This document shows positions 18,092 to 27,335 of a stretch of 64,000 nt of DNA, one piece after another (position 1 is the first letter of the stretch; every line of letters begins with the position of its first letter). This DNA is from Gillisella vitis (GTDB taxonomy: Bacteria; Pseudomonadota; Alphaproteobacteria; Rhizobiales; Rhizobiaceae): NCBI RefSeq assembly GCF_001541345.2, contig NZ_LMVL02000001.1, positions 682,001 to 746,000 on the forward strand. Direction: 5' to 3'. The notes beneath the pieces were generated by a model, which made no database searches, was not told where the DNA came from, and worked only from the letters and a program-made list of their open reading frames with translations. The position numbers and the translations under genes were made by a program.

Positions 18092-18726
18092 TGACTAACC
18101 CGCCTCACCAAGATGAACATGAGCCGGTCGTTTATGTGATCGATGATGACGCCTCGGTGCGCGCCGCATTGGAGGATCTGCTGGCCTCCGTCGGCCTTGC
18201 TGTTTGCGCCTATGGATCCACCCAGGAATTCATGGCGATGCCGCTTGCTGATGCTCCCGGTTGCCTGGTGCTCGATGTGCGGATGCCGGGCCAGAGCGGT
18301 CTTGAGTTTCACCAGCAGATGGCGAAACTGGGTATACGGCTGCCGGTGATTTTCATCACCGGTCACGGCGATATCCCCATGTCGGTCAAGGCGATGAAAA
18401 ACGGTGCCATCGAGTTCCTGACCAAACCATTTCGGGATCAGGATCTGCTCGACGCTATTCAGCAGGGCATAGAAAATGATCGCGCACAGCGAAGGCAGGA
18501 TCATCTGTCCTCTGGCTTGATGGAGTTATGGCAAACGCTGACGCCGGGCGAGCGGGAAGTGATGGAACTCGTTGTCCAGGGGCGTCTCAACAAACAGATT
18601 GCCGGGGATCTCGGTGTCAGTGAAATCACCGTCAAGGTTCGCCGCGCCCAGTTGATGCGTAAACTCAATGCCAAATCCGTCGCCGATCTGGTGCGGATCT
18701 GGGATCGGCTCGCGGTGCCGGATTGA
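18088..18726 (+). CDS. FixJ-family response regulator
   Basis: 212-aa two-domain regulator. The receiver domain has the acidic pair in VIDDDASVR, the phospho-acceptor Asp in LVLDVRMPG, the Thr in FITGHGD and the Lys in LTKPF. A LuxR-type helix-turn-helix follows (LNKQIAGDLGVSEITVKVRRAQLM), a hallmark of the FixJ/NodW branch. It is translationally coupled to the preceding kinase, forming a standard two-component pair. Confidence 0.92.
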   Translation: MMTNPPHQDEHEPVVYVIDDDASVRAALEDLLASVGLAVCAYGSTQEFMAMPLADAPGCLVLDVRMPGQSGLEFHQQMAKLGIRLPVIFITGHGDIPMSVKAMKNGAIEFLTKPFRDQDLLDAIQQGIENDRAQRRQDHLSSGLMELWQTLTPGEREVMELVVQGRLNKQIAGDLGVSEITVKVRRAQLMRKLNAKSVADLVRIWDRLAVPD

Positions 18727-18731
18727 GAGGA

Positions 18732-18757
18732 TAGCGCCACCCAGAAGAGCGGCGCTA
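18732..18757. terminator. Weak hairpin after FixJ-like gene
   Basis: A 7-bp inverted repeat (TAGCGCC / GGCGCTA, 12-nt loop) in the 66-bp gap between the convergent regulator and isomerase genes. There is no clear T-tract, so termination is only plausible. Confidence 0.35.
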
Positions 18758-18792
18758 CCGTTGGTTATTGTCTGATCAAGCACGGAGCCAGA

Positions 18793-19698
18793 TCAGCGCA
18801 GGTTCACCAGATTGGCCAGTTCGCGGGCGCGGTCCAGGCAGCGGGGCTGCTGGTCGAGGAAGCGTTCGGCGCCGATTTCCATGATCAGCATGGTGTCGGG
18901 CAGGAAGGTGAGTTCGGCGAAGATCTCATCCCAGGCGATGTCGCCCCAGCCGAGCGGCAGATGCAGGTCGCCAATGCCGAGCGCAGTTGCTTCCGCATTA
19001 TGGAAGAATTCCTTCATCGTATAAGGCAGGCCAAAGCTGTCATGAACGTGGAGATGGCCGGTTACCGGTGCCATGGCGCGCAATTGCTCACGGAAATCCA
19101 GGCCCTTGAAGGTGGATTCGATATAGGCATGGGAGAAATCGATTAGGGCGACGACATGGTCATGGCTGATGGCCTTGACCGTTTCGGCCACTTGGCTTGG
19201 CGTCTGGCGATATTGACCAGTCTCGGTGGTGAAGATGTTTTCAAGCGCGATGCGCACGCCATAACCCTTGGCGACATCGGCCATTTCCAACAGGGCCTCG
19301 CGCTCCATCTTGTCGAGATCCGCGCCGTCAACACCTTCTACCGGCTGGGCTGCACCGGAATGGTGAACGAGGATACCGGCACCCAGGCGGTCACACAGTT
19401 CCAGCATGGCGCGAACCACGTTCTTTTGCAGATGCAGATGCTCTCGGTCCATGAAATTGGAACTGACCTGGCCATGCAAGGACAATTTCTTGAAGCTGTA
19501 TTGGCTGACAATGTCAGTGACGCGCTGGGTGCGATCTTCGATGATACGGCCACCGGAGATGATTTCTTCGCCATAAATGCCGATTTCGCAGGCAGTCGCA
19601 CCGGAATCGGCGATTTCGCGTAGTGAGACGTCCAGTGTCGTCAGATCGCCCTTGCCGGTGCGATTGCAAAAGCCGATGGCGGAAATGGTGTCGGTCAT
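18793..19698 (-). CDS. Sugar-phosphate isomerase/epimerase-like TIM barrel
   Basis: 301-aa protein of the xylose-isomerase-like TIM-barrel superfamily (AP endonuclease 2 family). It shows the alternating strand/acidic-residue pattern, including the likely metal ligands in [26 protein letters not shown] and MIMEIGAE. Members isomerise or epimerise sugars and polyols or hydrolyse related compounds. It starts inside the stop codon of the Ugp-type ATPase (ATGA), so it is the last gene of that importer operon and probably acts on the imported substrate. It occupies the position held by UgpQ phosphodiesterase in enteric ugp operons but is unrelated to it. Confidence 0.82.
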   Translation of the reverse strand: MTDTISAIGFCNRTGKGDLTTLDVSLREIADSGATACEIGIYGEEIISGGRIIEDRTQRVTDIVSQYSFKKLSLHGQVSSNFMDREHLHLQKNVVRAMLELCDRLGAGILVHHSGAAQPVEGVDGADLDKMEREALLEMADVAKGYGVRIALENIFTTETGQYRQTPSQVAETVKAISHDHVVALIDFSHAYIESTFKGLDFREQLRAMAPVTGHLHVHDSFGLPYTMKEFFHNAEATALGIGDLHLPLGWGDIAWDEIFAELTFLPDTMLIMEIGAERFLDQQPRCLDRARELANLVNLR

Positions 19699-20840
19699 GA
19701 AAGAACTCCAGTGGGTTGATGCGATGGTATTTGGCTGTTGGCGGGGCTGTTTGCCGCGCCCGTCATGGGAGAAAAGTCGATCCGCTTCTGGCTCTCGCTG
19801 TCAAAGAAGTGCAATTGCTGCTGCGGCAGCAACAGCCCGATCGTGTCGCCAGCCGTGACCTGCGCTTCTTCGGGGACGGCAATGGCAAAGGGATGGCCAG
19901 CCAGTTCGCAATGGACGACGCGGCCAACACCCAGTTCTTCGACGAATTCGATGAGTGCCGGGACACCCTGGCCGTGGCTGGCAAGCCGGCATTGTTCCGG
20001 GCGAATACCGACGATCACATCTCGTCCTCTCAGGGTATGGGCGACGACTGGATCGATTTCGACCGATGCACCACCGAGGCGAATGGTGGAGGTTTCCACT
20101 TCGACGCGGGCGTCAAACAGGTTCATGGCCGGGGAGCCGATGAAAGAGGCAACGAACGTGGTGGCCGGGCGATGATAGATGTCGAGCGGTCTGCCGACCT
20201 GTTCCACATGGCCACGGTTCATCACCACCAGCCGGTCGGCAAGTGTCATCGCTTCCACCTGGTCATGGGTCACGAAAACCGATGTCGCTGACAGGCGCTG
20301 GTGCAGTTTGCGGATTTCGGCGCGCATGGTGACGCGCAGCTTGGCATCGAGATTGGACAGTGGTTCGTCGAACAGAAAGACCTTTGGCTCGCGGATGATG
20401 GCGCGGGCCATGGCGACACGCTGGCGCTGGCCACCGGAAAGAGCGGCGGGCCGACGGTCCAGATAATCCTGCAAGCCGACGATTTTTGCGGTCTCAGTAA
20501 TGCGCCGGTCACGCTCGGCTTTGGGGACGCCCGCCACTTTCAACGCGTAGCCGATATTGCCAGCCACTGACATATGCGGGTAGAGCGCGTAATTCTGGAA
20601 CACCATGGCGCAACCACGCTCGCGTGGCTCCAATGTGTTGACGACACGGCCATCAATGGCGATTTCACCCGAGGTAATGTCTTCCAGCCCGGCGATCATC
20701 CGCAGCAGCGTGGACTTGCCGCAGCCGGAGGGACCGAGGATGACCACGAATTCACCTGAGCCAAACAGCAAGTCGATGCCATGCAGGGTTGGTGTCTTGC
20801 CGTAGCTCTTGCGCACCGCGCGGATGTCGATATCAGCCAT
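19695..20840 (-). CDS. ugpC: UgpC/MalK-type ABC importer ATPase
   Basis: 381-aa ATPase with an N-terminal nucleotide-binding domain (Walker [10 protein letters not shown], signature [14 protein letters not shown], Walker [13 protein letters not shown]) and a C-terminal TOBE/regulatory domain from about residue 240. This is the CUT1 sugar and glycerol-3-phosphate importer type. It follows the two permease genes and precedes the isomerase gene on the minus strand. The symbol is by gene order with a UgpB-like protein; the substrate need not be glycerol-3-phosphate. Confidence 0.87.
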   Translation of the reverse strand: MADIDIRAVRKSYGKTPTLHGIDLLFGSGEFVVILGPSGCGKSTLLRMIAGLEDITSGEIAIDGRVVNTLEPRERGCAMVFQNYALYPHMSVAGNIGYALKVAGVPKAERDRRITETAKIVGLQDYLDRRPAALSGGQRQRVAMARAIIREPKVFLFDEPLSNLDAKLRVTMRAEIRKLHQRLSATSVFVTHDQVEAMTLADRLVVMNRGHVEQVGRPLDIYHRPATTFVASFIGSPAMNLFDARVEVETSTIRLGGASVEIDPVVAHTLRGRDVIVGIRPEQCRLASHGQGVPALIEFVEELGVGRVVHCELAGHPFAIAVPEEAQVTAGDTIGLLLPQQQLHFFDSESQKRIDFSPMTGAANSPANSQIPSHQPTGVLS

Positions 20841-20880
20841 TGTCTTTGAACCTTATTGTTCTTGCAGGCGCTTTTCAGCG

Positions 20881-21768
20881 TCACTTTTCCGTGGAGACCA
20901 GGCCGCGCACGAACCAGCGTTGCAGCACGGCAACCACGATCAGCGGCGGGGCCATGATCATCAGAGAACCCGCGAGGGTGACGTTCCAATCGGGGATGCC
21001 GTTGTCAGACGGCAGCAGTGAGCGCAGCGACATCATCACCGTCTTGTAGTTCGGATCGGTCACCATCAGCAGCGGCCAGAGATACTGGTTCCAGCCGTAG
21101 ACGAACATGATGGTGGTCAGCGCCAGCATGTTGGTGCGCGAGAGCGGCAGCAACATTTCAAAGAAGAAGCGGATCGGCCCCGAGCCGTCCATGCGCGCCG
21201 CCTCGGCCAATTCATTGGGCAGCGTCATGAAAAACTGCCGGTAGAGAAAGGTGCCGGTTGCCGTGGCGATCAGCGGCAGGGTCAGGCCCGCATAGGTGTT
21301 GAGCAGGTTCCACTCGATCTTGATGTCGATGCCAAACAGCGTGGACAGGATGGATTTGACCGGCTGGAACAGATCGGCTGCCACCGCATAGGTCGGCACC
21401 ACCCGGACTTCGAGCGGCAGCATCAGGGTGATGAACACGCCCCAGAAGAAGACATGCTTTAGCGGCGTGCGGAAAAACACGATGGCAAAGGCGGTCATGG
21501 CCGATAGCGCGACTTTTCCCAGTGTCACCAGGGCCGCCATGATCAGGCTGTTGGTCATCGCCGTACCGAGATCAGCCCGCGACCATGCCTGGCTGGCATT
21601 GGTCAGGAACTCGCCCTGCGGCAGGAAGCTGAAGGGAACGGCATTGACCTGCGGCATCGTCTGGCTGGCGCCAGCGATCACCACGATGAATGGTCCGATC
21701 AGCAGTAGGAGGCCCAGGACCATGATGAGATAGGTGACGGCGTTGGCAATTGGTGTGCGCTGGATCAT
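20881..21768 (-). CDS. ugpE: UgpE-type ABC importer permease
   Basis: 295-aa inner-membrane permease with six predicted helices and the CUT1 coupling loop ELAEAARMDGSGPIRFF. I place the start at ATG 21768 (MIQRTPIANAV): it has GAGG six bases upstream and lies 7 bp after the stop of the preceding permease, whereas the longer start at 21801 would overlap that gene. Forms the membrane channel together with the UgpA-like subunit. Confidence 0.88.
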   Translation of the reverse strand: MIQRTPIANAVTYLIMVLGLLLLIGPFIVVIAGASQTMPQVNAVPFSFLPQGEFLTNASQAWSRADLGTAMTNSLIMAALVTLGKVALSAMTAFAIVFFRTPLKHVFFWGVFITLMLPLEVRVVPTYAVAADLFQPVKSILSTLFGIDIKIEWNLLNTYAGLTLPLIATATGTFLYRQFFMTLPNELAEAARMDGSGPIRFFFEMLLPLSRTNMLALTTIMFVYGWNQYLWPLLMVTDPNYKTVMMSLRSLLPSDNGIPDWNVTLAGSLMIMAPPLIVVAVLQRWFVRGLVSTEK

Positions 21769-21775
21769 TCCGGCC

Positions 21776-22666
21776 TCACTTGTAATGCACGCGCTTCTCA
21801 ATGAAGCGGAACTGGATGAAAGTGCAGATCATGATCAGCCCGATCAGAATGATGCTTTGGGCTGATGCGCCGGAATAGTTGAGACCCTTGAACGCCTCAT
21901 CGACGATCCTGTAGACCATGACTTCGGTGCCATGGTTCGGCCCGCCACCCGTCATCGAGTGGACGATGCCGAATGTGTCAGCGCCAACAAAGCCTTCCGT
22001 CATCATGGTGACGAGCAGAAAAAACAGGGTTGGGGCAAGCAGTGGCACCTGCACATCGAAGGCGCGGCGCAAGGGACCGGCGCCATCCATGGCGGCGGCT
22101 TCACTGAGGGCGCGTGGCACCGATTGCAGGCCTGCCAGCAGGAAGATGAATGTATAGCCTGACCATTTCCAGATGAAGACGATGATAACAAGCGCCAGCG
22201 CATGGCTGCCGTATTTGGCCGGGTTCCAGAGATCTGGAGAAAAGGAATTGACCATGGCCGCCAGCCCGCGATCGGGTGCGAGGATGAAGCGGAAGGCGAT
22301 ACCCGCAGCCGGTCCGGCAATGGCGAAGGGCAGGATGTAGAAGAACCGGAAGAAACCGGTGCCGGGCAATTGCCGGTCTACCGCAAGCGCCAGCACAAGG
22401 CCGATGAGAATGGCGAAGAACGGCCCGACTGTCGCGAAGATCAAGCTGACATAAACCGAATTCCAGTAGAAGGGATCGGTCAGCGCATCCTTGAAATTGG
22501 CAAAGCCGACGAATTCCGCAGCACCACCAAACGGCGGTTCGAGGGTGAAGGCCCAGTTCACCACAGCAGCCACCGGCCAGTAGAAGAACAGGATGATCAG
22601 AATGATCTGCGGCAGCGCAAACAGGATAGGCAGCCACCAGTTCTTGAAAACGGCGCGTTGTTCCAT
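21776..22666 (-). CDS. ugpA: UgpA-type ABC importer permease
   Basis: 296-aa inner-membrane permease of the MalF/UgpA type with six main helices and the coupling loop SEAAAMDGAGPLRRAF. It follows the binding-protein gene after a 76-bp gap that holds a hairpin, and precedes the second permease. Confidence 0.88.
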   Translation of the reverse strand: MEQRAVFKNWWLPILFALPQIILIILFFYWPVAAVVNWAFTLEPPFGGAAEFVGFANFKDALTDPFYWNSVYVSLIFATVGPFFAILIGLVLALAVDRQLPGTGFFRFFYILPFAIAGPAAGIAFRFILAPDRGLAAMVNSFSPDLWNPAKYGSHALALVIIVFIWKWSGYTFIFLLAGLQSVPRALSEAAAMDGAGPLRRAFDVQVPLLAPTLFFLLVTMMTEGFVGADTFGIVHSMTGGGPNHGTEVMVYRIVDEAFKGLNYSGASAQSIILIGLIMICTFIQFRFIEKRVHYK

Positions 22667-22694
22667 GTCGTGACCAATATGCTGGAATGAAGGA

Positions 22695-22721
22695 GGAAGC
22701 CTGCCGTTAAGGCAGACTTCC
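22695..22721 (-). terminator. Intra-operon hairpin between ugpB-like and ugpA-like genes
   Basis: Eleven paired positions with one mismatch (GGAAGCCTGCC / GGCAGACTTCC, 5-nt loop) directly behind the binding-protein gene. Such hairpins usually protect the upstream message or cause partial termination, giving more binding protein than permease. Confidence 0.55.
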
Positions 22722-22742
22722 GGGAGTAATGAGCGCCGAGGC

Positions 22743-24086
22743 TTAGTTCAGCTTTTGACCGGCATAGGTCTTTTCAAAGCGGCGCAGGATGGCGTTGCCA
22801 CGCTCGACCGTCTGGTCCAACTGGGTCTGTACATCGGCATTCTGCATGAAGATCGCCTCAAACGAGGTCGAGACTTCCTTGCGGATCTGGGTGAAGCTGC
22901 CCAGGCGGATGCCACGGCTGGTGTCGGATGTCGGCGTATAGGTCAGGCTGGCAATGGCCAGTTCACGGCCCTTGTAAGGTGCCTTATCGTAGAAACCATT
23001 GGCTTTCATCGCATCGAAGCCGGTTTTGGTGACGGGAATATAGCCAGTCACCGTTGACCACCATTGCACCATGTCCGGCTGGGCGAGGAAGTTAAGGAAG
23101 GCAGCTGCCCCCTTGTATTCCGCTTCCGGACGACCGGCGAGAACCCAGAGCGAAGCACCGCCCACCAGCGAATTCTGGCGCTCCGTACCCTTCCAGACCG
23201 GCAGCATGGCGACATCCCATTTGACGTCAGCGGGCAGTGTCTTGCCGACGGTGCCGTGGTCGGCAATCGACGACTGGATCATCTGGCAAGTCTGCGAGGT
23301 GAAGGCCGGAACGACATCCATGCCGAGTTGCTTGGTCTTGACCACGAACAGCTTCTCATCCTGCATCTTCTTGAAGAATTTTACATGATCCACGAATTTG
23401 GTCTTGTTGAACACCAGTTCGGCATCGAGACCCTGATAGCCATTGGCTTTTGTGGCGATTGGCTGGTTGTGGATGGCGGAAAACTGTTCCAGCATTGGCC
23501 ATGGATCGAAATTGAAGCCCAGCGGGCACTCATAGCCAGCGGCCTTCAGCTTGCGCGCTGCTTCCTCGACATGTTCCCAGGTATCCGGCTTGAAGGTAAT
23601 GCCAGCTTTTTCAAACGCGCTTACATTGTAATAGAACATCGCGGTCGAAGAGTTGAATGGGAAAGACTGCAATTCGCCGCCCGCCGTGGCGTAGTAATTG
23701 GCGATGCCGCCGAAATAATTGTTCCAGTCGATCTTATAGCCATTGTCGGCCATCAGTTTCTTGGCGGGAATAAAGGCCTTTGAGAGCATCAGGTCCAGCG
23801 TGCCCGCATCGTAGATCTGGGCGATGGCGGGCTGCTTCTTGGCGCGGTAGGCGGCAATGGTATTTTGCAGGGTGGTGTCGTAATCGTTCTGAGAGGTGCA
23901 GACGATTTCGAAATTGGCCTGACTGTCGTTGAACTTGCGGCAGGCGTCCTGGACGCGCTCGCCAAGGTCGCCGCTCAGGCCATGCCAGAACTCGAACTTG
24001 ACCTTTTCGGCCATAGCCGGTGCTGCCCCCAGCGTCGTGGCAGCCAATAGGCCAGCCAGCACGGTTTTCAAAGCGTAGTTTTTCAT
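22743..24086 (-). CDS. ugpB: UgpB-type extracellular solute-binding protein
   Basis: 447-aa periplasmic binding protein with a Sec signal peptide (hydrophobic core LAGLLAATTLGAAPAMA, cleavage after AMA). Several stretches match E. coli UgpB as I remember it: FNSSTAMFYYN, GGASLWVLAG, GIRLGSFTQIR and TVERGNAILRRFEK. This supports glycerol-3-phosphate, glycerophosphodiester or a related polyol-phosphate as ligand. It is the first gene of the importer operon. I see no convincing Pho box upstream. GAGG precedes the ATG. Confidence 0.87.
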   Translation of the reverse strand: MKNYALKTVLAGLLAATTLGAAPAMAEKVKFEFWHGLSGDLGERVQDACRKFNDSQANFEIVCTSQNDYDTTLQNTIAAYRAKKQPAIAQIYDAGTLDLMLSKAFIPAKKLMADNGYKIDWNNYFGGIANYYATAGGELQSFPFNSSTAMFYYNVSAFEKAGITFKPDTWEHVEEAARKLKAAGYECPLGFNFDPWPMLEQFSAIHNQPIATKANGYQGLDAELVFNKTKFVDHVKFFKKMQDEKLFVVKTKQLGMDVVPAFTSQTCQMIQSSIADHGTVGKTLPADVKWDVAMLPVWKGTERQNSLVGGASLWVLAGRPEAEYKGAAAFLNFLAQPDMVQWWSTVTGYIPVTKTGFDAMKANGFYDKAPYKGRELAIASLTYTPTSDTSRGIRLGSFTQIRKEVSTSFEAIFMQNADVQTQLDQTVERGNAILRRFEKTYAGQKLN

Positions 24087-24223
24087 CGCAAATGCCTCGT
24101 TTTCAGGAAAACAATTCCGCTTTACCCCCGGAAATTGAGGGGGTTCTAGCGGGCATTTATGATGGCTCGACTACGCTTCCATGACGCTGGCGTGAAGATT
24201 TTTCGTCTGATCGGTGACAGGCT

Positions 24224-24345
24224 AATACAAAGAGTCATTGAAAATCACTCTTTGTATTCCACTTTTGAATATCTCAAGTCTCTAATACATTTGAGATATT
24301 CAAAACCCCTTCAAGTCGAGGATGCGTCAGCATCTTCGAGACTTG
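24224..24345. repeat. Three tandem inverted repeats upstream of ugpB-like gene
   Basis: The 310-bp non-coding gap 24087-24396 holds consecutive palindromes: 12-bp arms at 24224-24235/24247-24258, perfect 15-bp arms at 24263-24277/24291-24305, and an imperfect stem spanning about 24312-24345 (CAAGTCGAGGATGC / GCATCTTCGAGACTTG). All three are AT-rich or mixed and lack terminator T-tracts. A relative of the third stem occurs at 58808-58838. They may be intergenic mosaic repeats of the kind known in rhizobia, or operators of the importer operon. Confidence 0.6.
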
Positions 24346-24357
24346 GTATAATTGACT

Positions 24358-24385
24358 GCACCGCGCTTTCCATAGAGCGCGGTGC
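24358..24385 (-). terminator. Hairpin terminator behind PotC-like permease gene
   Basis: A perfect 10-bp GC-rich stem (GCACCGCGCT / AGCGCGGTGC, 8-nt loop) 11 bp beyond the stop of the last gene of the minus-strand importer operon. Confidence 0.55.
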
Positions 24386-24396
24386 TGTTTATCGGT

Positions 24397-25239
24397 TCAC
24401 GCCGCCGGTTGCTGTTTTGCCCTGGCGACAATCTGGGTGGGGCTGACGAATTGCAGGGCGATGACCAGCCAGAACAGGGTGGTGACCATATAGACCACGG
24501 CCATGGCATCGATGGATTGCGATGCCCGCACCCCGGACGCGAAGACCGCATAGTAGAGCGACACGACCAGCGTTTGTGTCGTCGGCCCGGCAATCAGGAA
24601 GGTTAGTTCGAACATGGCGATGGTGCGCACCAGCACCAGCAGCAGGGCGGCCAGCATGCCCGGCAACAGTAGCGGTAGCAGGATGCGGGTGAACAGGCTC
24701 CAGGTTCCGGCACCAAAGACCTTGGCAGCGGCCTCGATGCGCGGATCGATCTGCTCGATAAAGGGGATCATGACAAGGATGACGAAGGGCAGGGACGGCA
24801 CGAGATTGATCAGCACCACGCCCCAGAAGGTACCGCCAAGGCCGACCTGGTAGAGAACCGTGGCCAGCGGAATGCCATAGGTGAGCGGCGGTACCAGAAG
24901 CGGCAGCAGGAAGGTGAGGATCACAAGTTTTTTGCCGGGAAAATCCCGCCGGGCCAGCGCATAGGCGGTCATAACCCCGAGCAGGCCGGAAATGATCACC
25001 ACGGTGAAGGTGATCTGGAAGGTGACGGCAACGACGCTGGATAGCTGAAACTCGCTCCAGGCGTCGGAATACCATCGTGTCGTCCAGCCGGTCGGCAGCC
25101 ATGTACCAAGCCAGCGCCGGGCAAAGGAATTGACCACGACGGAGGCAATCACCGCCACGAGGTTGAGAATGAACAGCCCGGCGAGCGCCCAGACCGCCAT
25201 ACGCCAGAGTTTTGAGCCGATGCCCTGATCGCGGATCAT
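24397..25239 (-). CDS. PotC-type ABC importer permease
   Basis: 280-aa inner-membrane permease with six helices and a coupling loop PRIEAAAKVFGAGTWSLFTRI. It belongs to the spermidine/putrescine, iron(III), 2-aminoethylphosphonate group of permeases. Last gene of the operon (binding protein, ATPase, permease 1, permease 2), starting 3 bp after the preceding permease stop. Confidence 0.85.
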   Translation of the reverse strand: MIRDQGIGSKLWRMAVWALAGLFILNLVAVIASVVVNSFARRWLGTWLPTGWTTRWYSDAWSEFQLSSVVAVTFQITFTVVIISGLLGVMTAYALARRDFPGKKLVILTFLLPLLVPPLTYGIPLATVLYQVGLGGTFWGVVLINLVPSLPFVILVMIPFIEQIDPRIEAAAKVFGAGTWSLFTRILLPLLLPGMLAALLLVLVRTIAMFELTFLIAGPTTQTLVVSLYYAVFASGVRASQSIDAMAVVYMVTTLFWLVIALQFVSPTQIVARAKQQPAA

Positions 25240-25242
25240 GAT

Positions 25243-26121
25243 CTAGCCTTTCGTTCCGGCGACGGGGCCGCGATAGAAGAGGGAGCGCAATGCCAGAATG
25301 GCCGCGACGATTGCCAGTTCGATAATGCCCATGATGATGGCGATGGCCGAGCCCAGCGAGTGGTTATATTGCTCGAAGGCGGCCTGATAGGCGGCAATCG
25401 AAATCACCCGCGTCGGCCCGGCTGGCGCACCGAGCAACACAGCCGAGGGAAAGACCGCAAAGGCCTGCACGAAGGACAGGCAGAAGGTAACAGCAAGGCC
25501 AGGCACCAGCAGCGGCAGAAATACGTTCATAAAGCGCTTGCGGGCATTGGCCCCCAACGTTGCCGCCGCCTGTTCGATGGCCGGATCAATGCCGGTGACG
25601 TAGGACAGCGTCAGCAGGAAGGCGAAAGGAAAGCCCGAAATCAGCAGCGATGCGAACACGCCCCAGTAATTATTGGTGAGCTTGATCGGCGTATCGAGAA
25701 TGCCGATCAGGATCAGGCTGCGGTTGAACCAGCCCTGGGGTCCGAGAAAGGTCAACAGACCATCAGCAATGAAGACGGTGCCGAGCGTAACCGGCAGCAC
25801 GAGAATGGTGGTCAGAAAACGCTGGCGCGTCATCAGCCGCACCCGGAAGGCAATCGGCAAGGCTAAAGCCAGATTGACCACCGTGACCGGCAACGCCAGC
25901 CAGAGCGTTGCGGAAATAGTCTTATATTGAAACGGATCGGTGAAGAAGGTGACGTAATTGGCGTACCAGGCGCCCTCTGCTGGTGTCAGCGAGTCGATTA
26001 CGCCGAAGATGAACGGATAGATGAACAGAGCGAGGATGACCAGCAGGCCCGGCAGGACCAGCAGCGTCGTGCCGTCTATTCCCCTGGCTGCAAGCGAGAC
26101 ACGAAGCGAAGACTGGCTCAT
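25243..26121 (-). CDS. PotB-type ABC importer permease
   Basis: 292-aa inner-membrane permease with six helices and a coupling loop around DPAIEQAAATLGANARKRF. It overlaps the ATPase gene stop by four bases and is followed by the second permease. Partner subunit of the protein encoded at 24397-25239. Confidence 0.85.
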   Translation of the reverse strand: MSQSSLRVSLAARGIDGTTLLVLPGLLVILALFIYPFIFGVIDSLTPAEGAWYANYVTFFTDPFQYKTISATLWLALPVTVVNLALALPIAFRVRLMTRQRFLTTILVLPVTLGTVFIADGLLTFLGPQGWFNRSLILIGILDTPIKLTNNYWGVFASLLISGFPFAFLLTLSYVTGIDPAIEQAAATLGANARKRFMNVFLPLLVPGLAVTFCLSFVQAFAVFPSAVLLGAPAGPTRVISIAAYQAAFEQYNHSLGSAIAIIMGIIELAIVAAILALRSLFYRGPVAGTKG

Positions 26122-27215
26122 GCATCACCCTTAAAGATCAGGGCGCGGCCTTCTGCCGGACGAACACTGGTGGTAGTGCCGCGTGGCAGCAGTATATCCG
26201 AGCGAAAATGAACCTCTGCGCCGTCGCTGGCTTCTGCGGCACCAAAATAGGCTCTGCCGCGATATTCCATGGATTTGACCGTCACCGGAATGCCGCTGCC
26301 ATCCTGGACGGCGATCATATCCTCCGGCCTGACGCTCAGCACAGCCGCATCGCCGACCTGAACAGGTTGGCGGGGCGTGCCGACAGTGGTTGCGCCCGCC
26401 GCTTCGATCTGGGCCTCATCGCCGGATACGGCTGTGATTCGCCCGGCAATCCGGGTGCGAAAGCCCATGAAATCGGCGACATCGACATGGTTCGGGCGCA
26501 TGTAAAGATCTTCCGGCGTGCCGATCTGGCGGATATGGCCCTGGCTCATCACCACGATCCGATCGGCCATCGACAGCGCCTCGTCTTGGTCATGGGTGAC
26601 ATAGATGGTCGTCGAGCCGATCTGGTCGTGAATGGCGCGGATATCGGCGCGCATTTCCAGCCGCAGCTTGGCATCCAGGTTGGAAAGCGGTTCGTCCATC
26701 AACACCACCGGCGGGCGGATGACGATGGCGCGGGCAATGGCGACACGCTGCTGCTGGCCGCCGGAGAGTTGTCCCGGCAATTTATCCGCCTGCGAACCGA
26801 GTCGCACCAACTCAAGGGCTGCTTCGATACGACGGTCGGCTTCCGTGCCTTTGATGCCTTGCATGGCGAGGCCGAAGCCGACATTGCGCCGCACGGTCAT
26901 GTGCGGAAACAGGGCATAGCTCTGGAAAACCATGCCGAAGCCGCGCTTTTCCGGTTCCAATTGATCGATTCGCTGGCCGCCGACCCTGATTTCGCCACCC
27001 GTCAGCGGCAAAAGTCCGGCGATACAGTTCAGCGCCGTGGATTTTCCACAGCCGGAAGGGCCGAGCAACGCGATGAATTCGCCCGGCTCAATGGCCAGAT
27101 CAATACCGTCAAGCGCTTTATAGGCCCCGAAGGCACGGCGAAGGCCGACAAGCTCAAGACGCGCGCCTTGTTTGGGCTGTGTACCCGGTGTCGATAATGG
27201 GGCTGGCGCGACCAC
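26118..27215 (-). CDS. PotA-type ABC importer ATPase
   Basis: 365-aa ATPase with Walker [10 protein letters not shown], signature LSGGQQQRVAIARA and Walker [13 protein letters not shown], plus a C-terminal TOBE-type domain. It starts with GTG at 27215. It sits between the binding-protein gene and the permeases. Sequence resembles both CUT1 and polyamine/iron importer ATPases, so it does not fix the substrate. Confidence 0.86.
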   Translation of the reverse strand: MVAPAPLSTPGTQPKQGARLELVGLRRAFGAYKALDGIDLAIEPGEFIALLGPSGCGKSTALNCIAGLLPLTGGEIRVGGQRIDQLEPEKRGFGMVFQSYALFPHMTVRRNVGFGLAMQGIKGTEADRRIEAALELVRLGSQADKLPGQLSGGQQQRVAIARAIVIRPPVVLMDEPLSNLDAKLRLEMRADIRAIHDQIGSTTIYVTHDQDEALSMADRIVVMSQGHIRQIGTPEDLYMRPNHVDVADFMGFRTRIAGRITAVSGDEAQIEAAGATTVGTPRQPVQVGDAAVLSVRPEDMIAVQDGSGIPVTVKSMEYRGRAYFGAAEASDGAEVHFRSDILLPRGTTTSVRPAEGRALIFKGDA

Positions 27216-27302
27216 GTTGCTCTCCTGTCTGCGGAAAAATCATAGGCAAGCTCTCCCAGACCCGGAGATCCGAGGGAAAAATATTTGAAACATTGCGTAT
27301 AG

Positions 27303-27329
27303 GCCCCGCCGCGCTAAGCCCGGCGGGGC
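27303..27329 (-). terminator. Intra-operon hairpin behind binding-protein gene
   Basis: A perfect 9-bp GC stem (GCCCCGCCG / CGGCGGGGC, 9-nt loop) just downstream of the binding-protein stop at 27336, before the ATPase gene. Likely an mRNA-protecting or partial-termination element. Confidence 0.55.
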
Positions 27330-27335
27330 AAAGGC

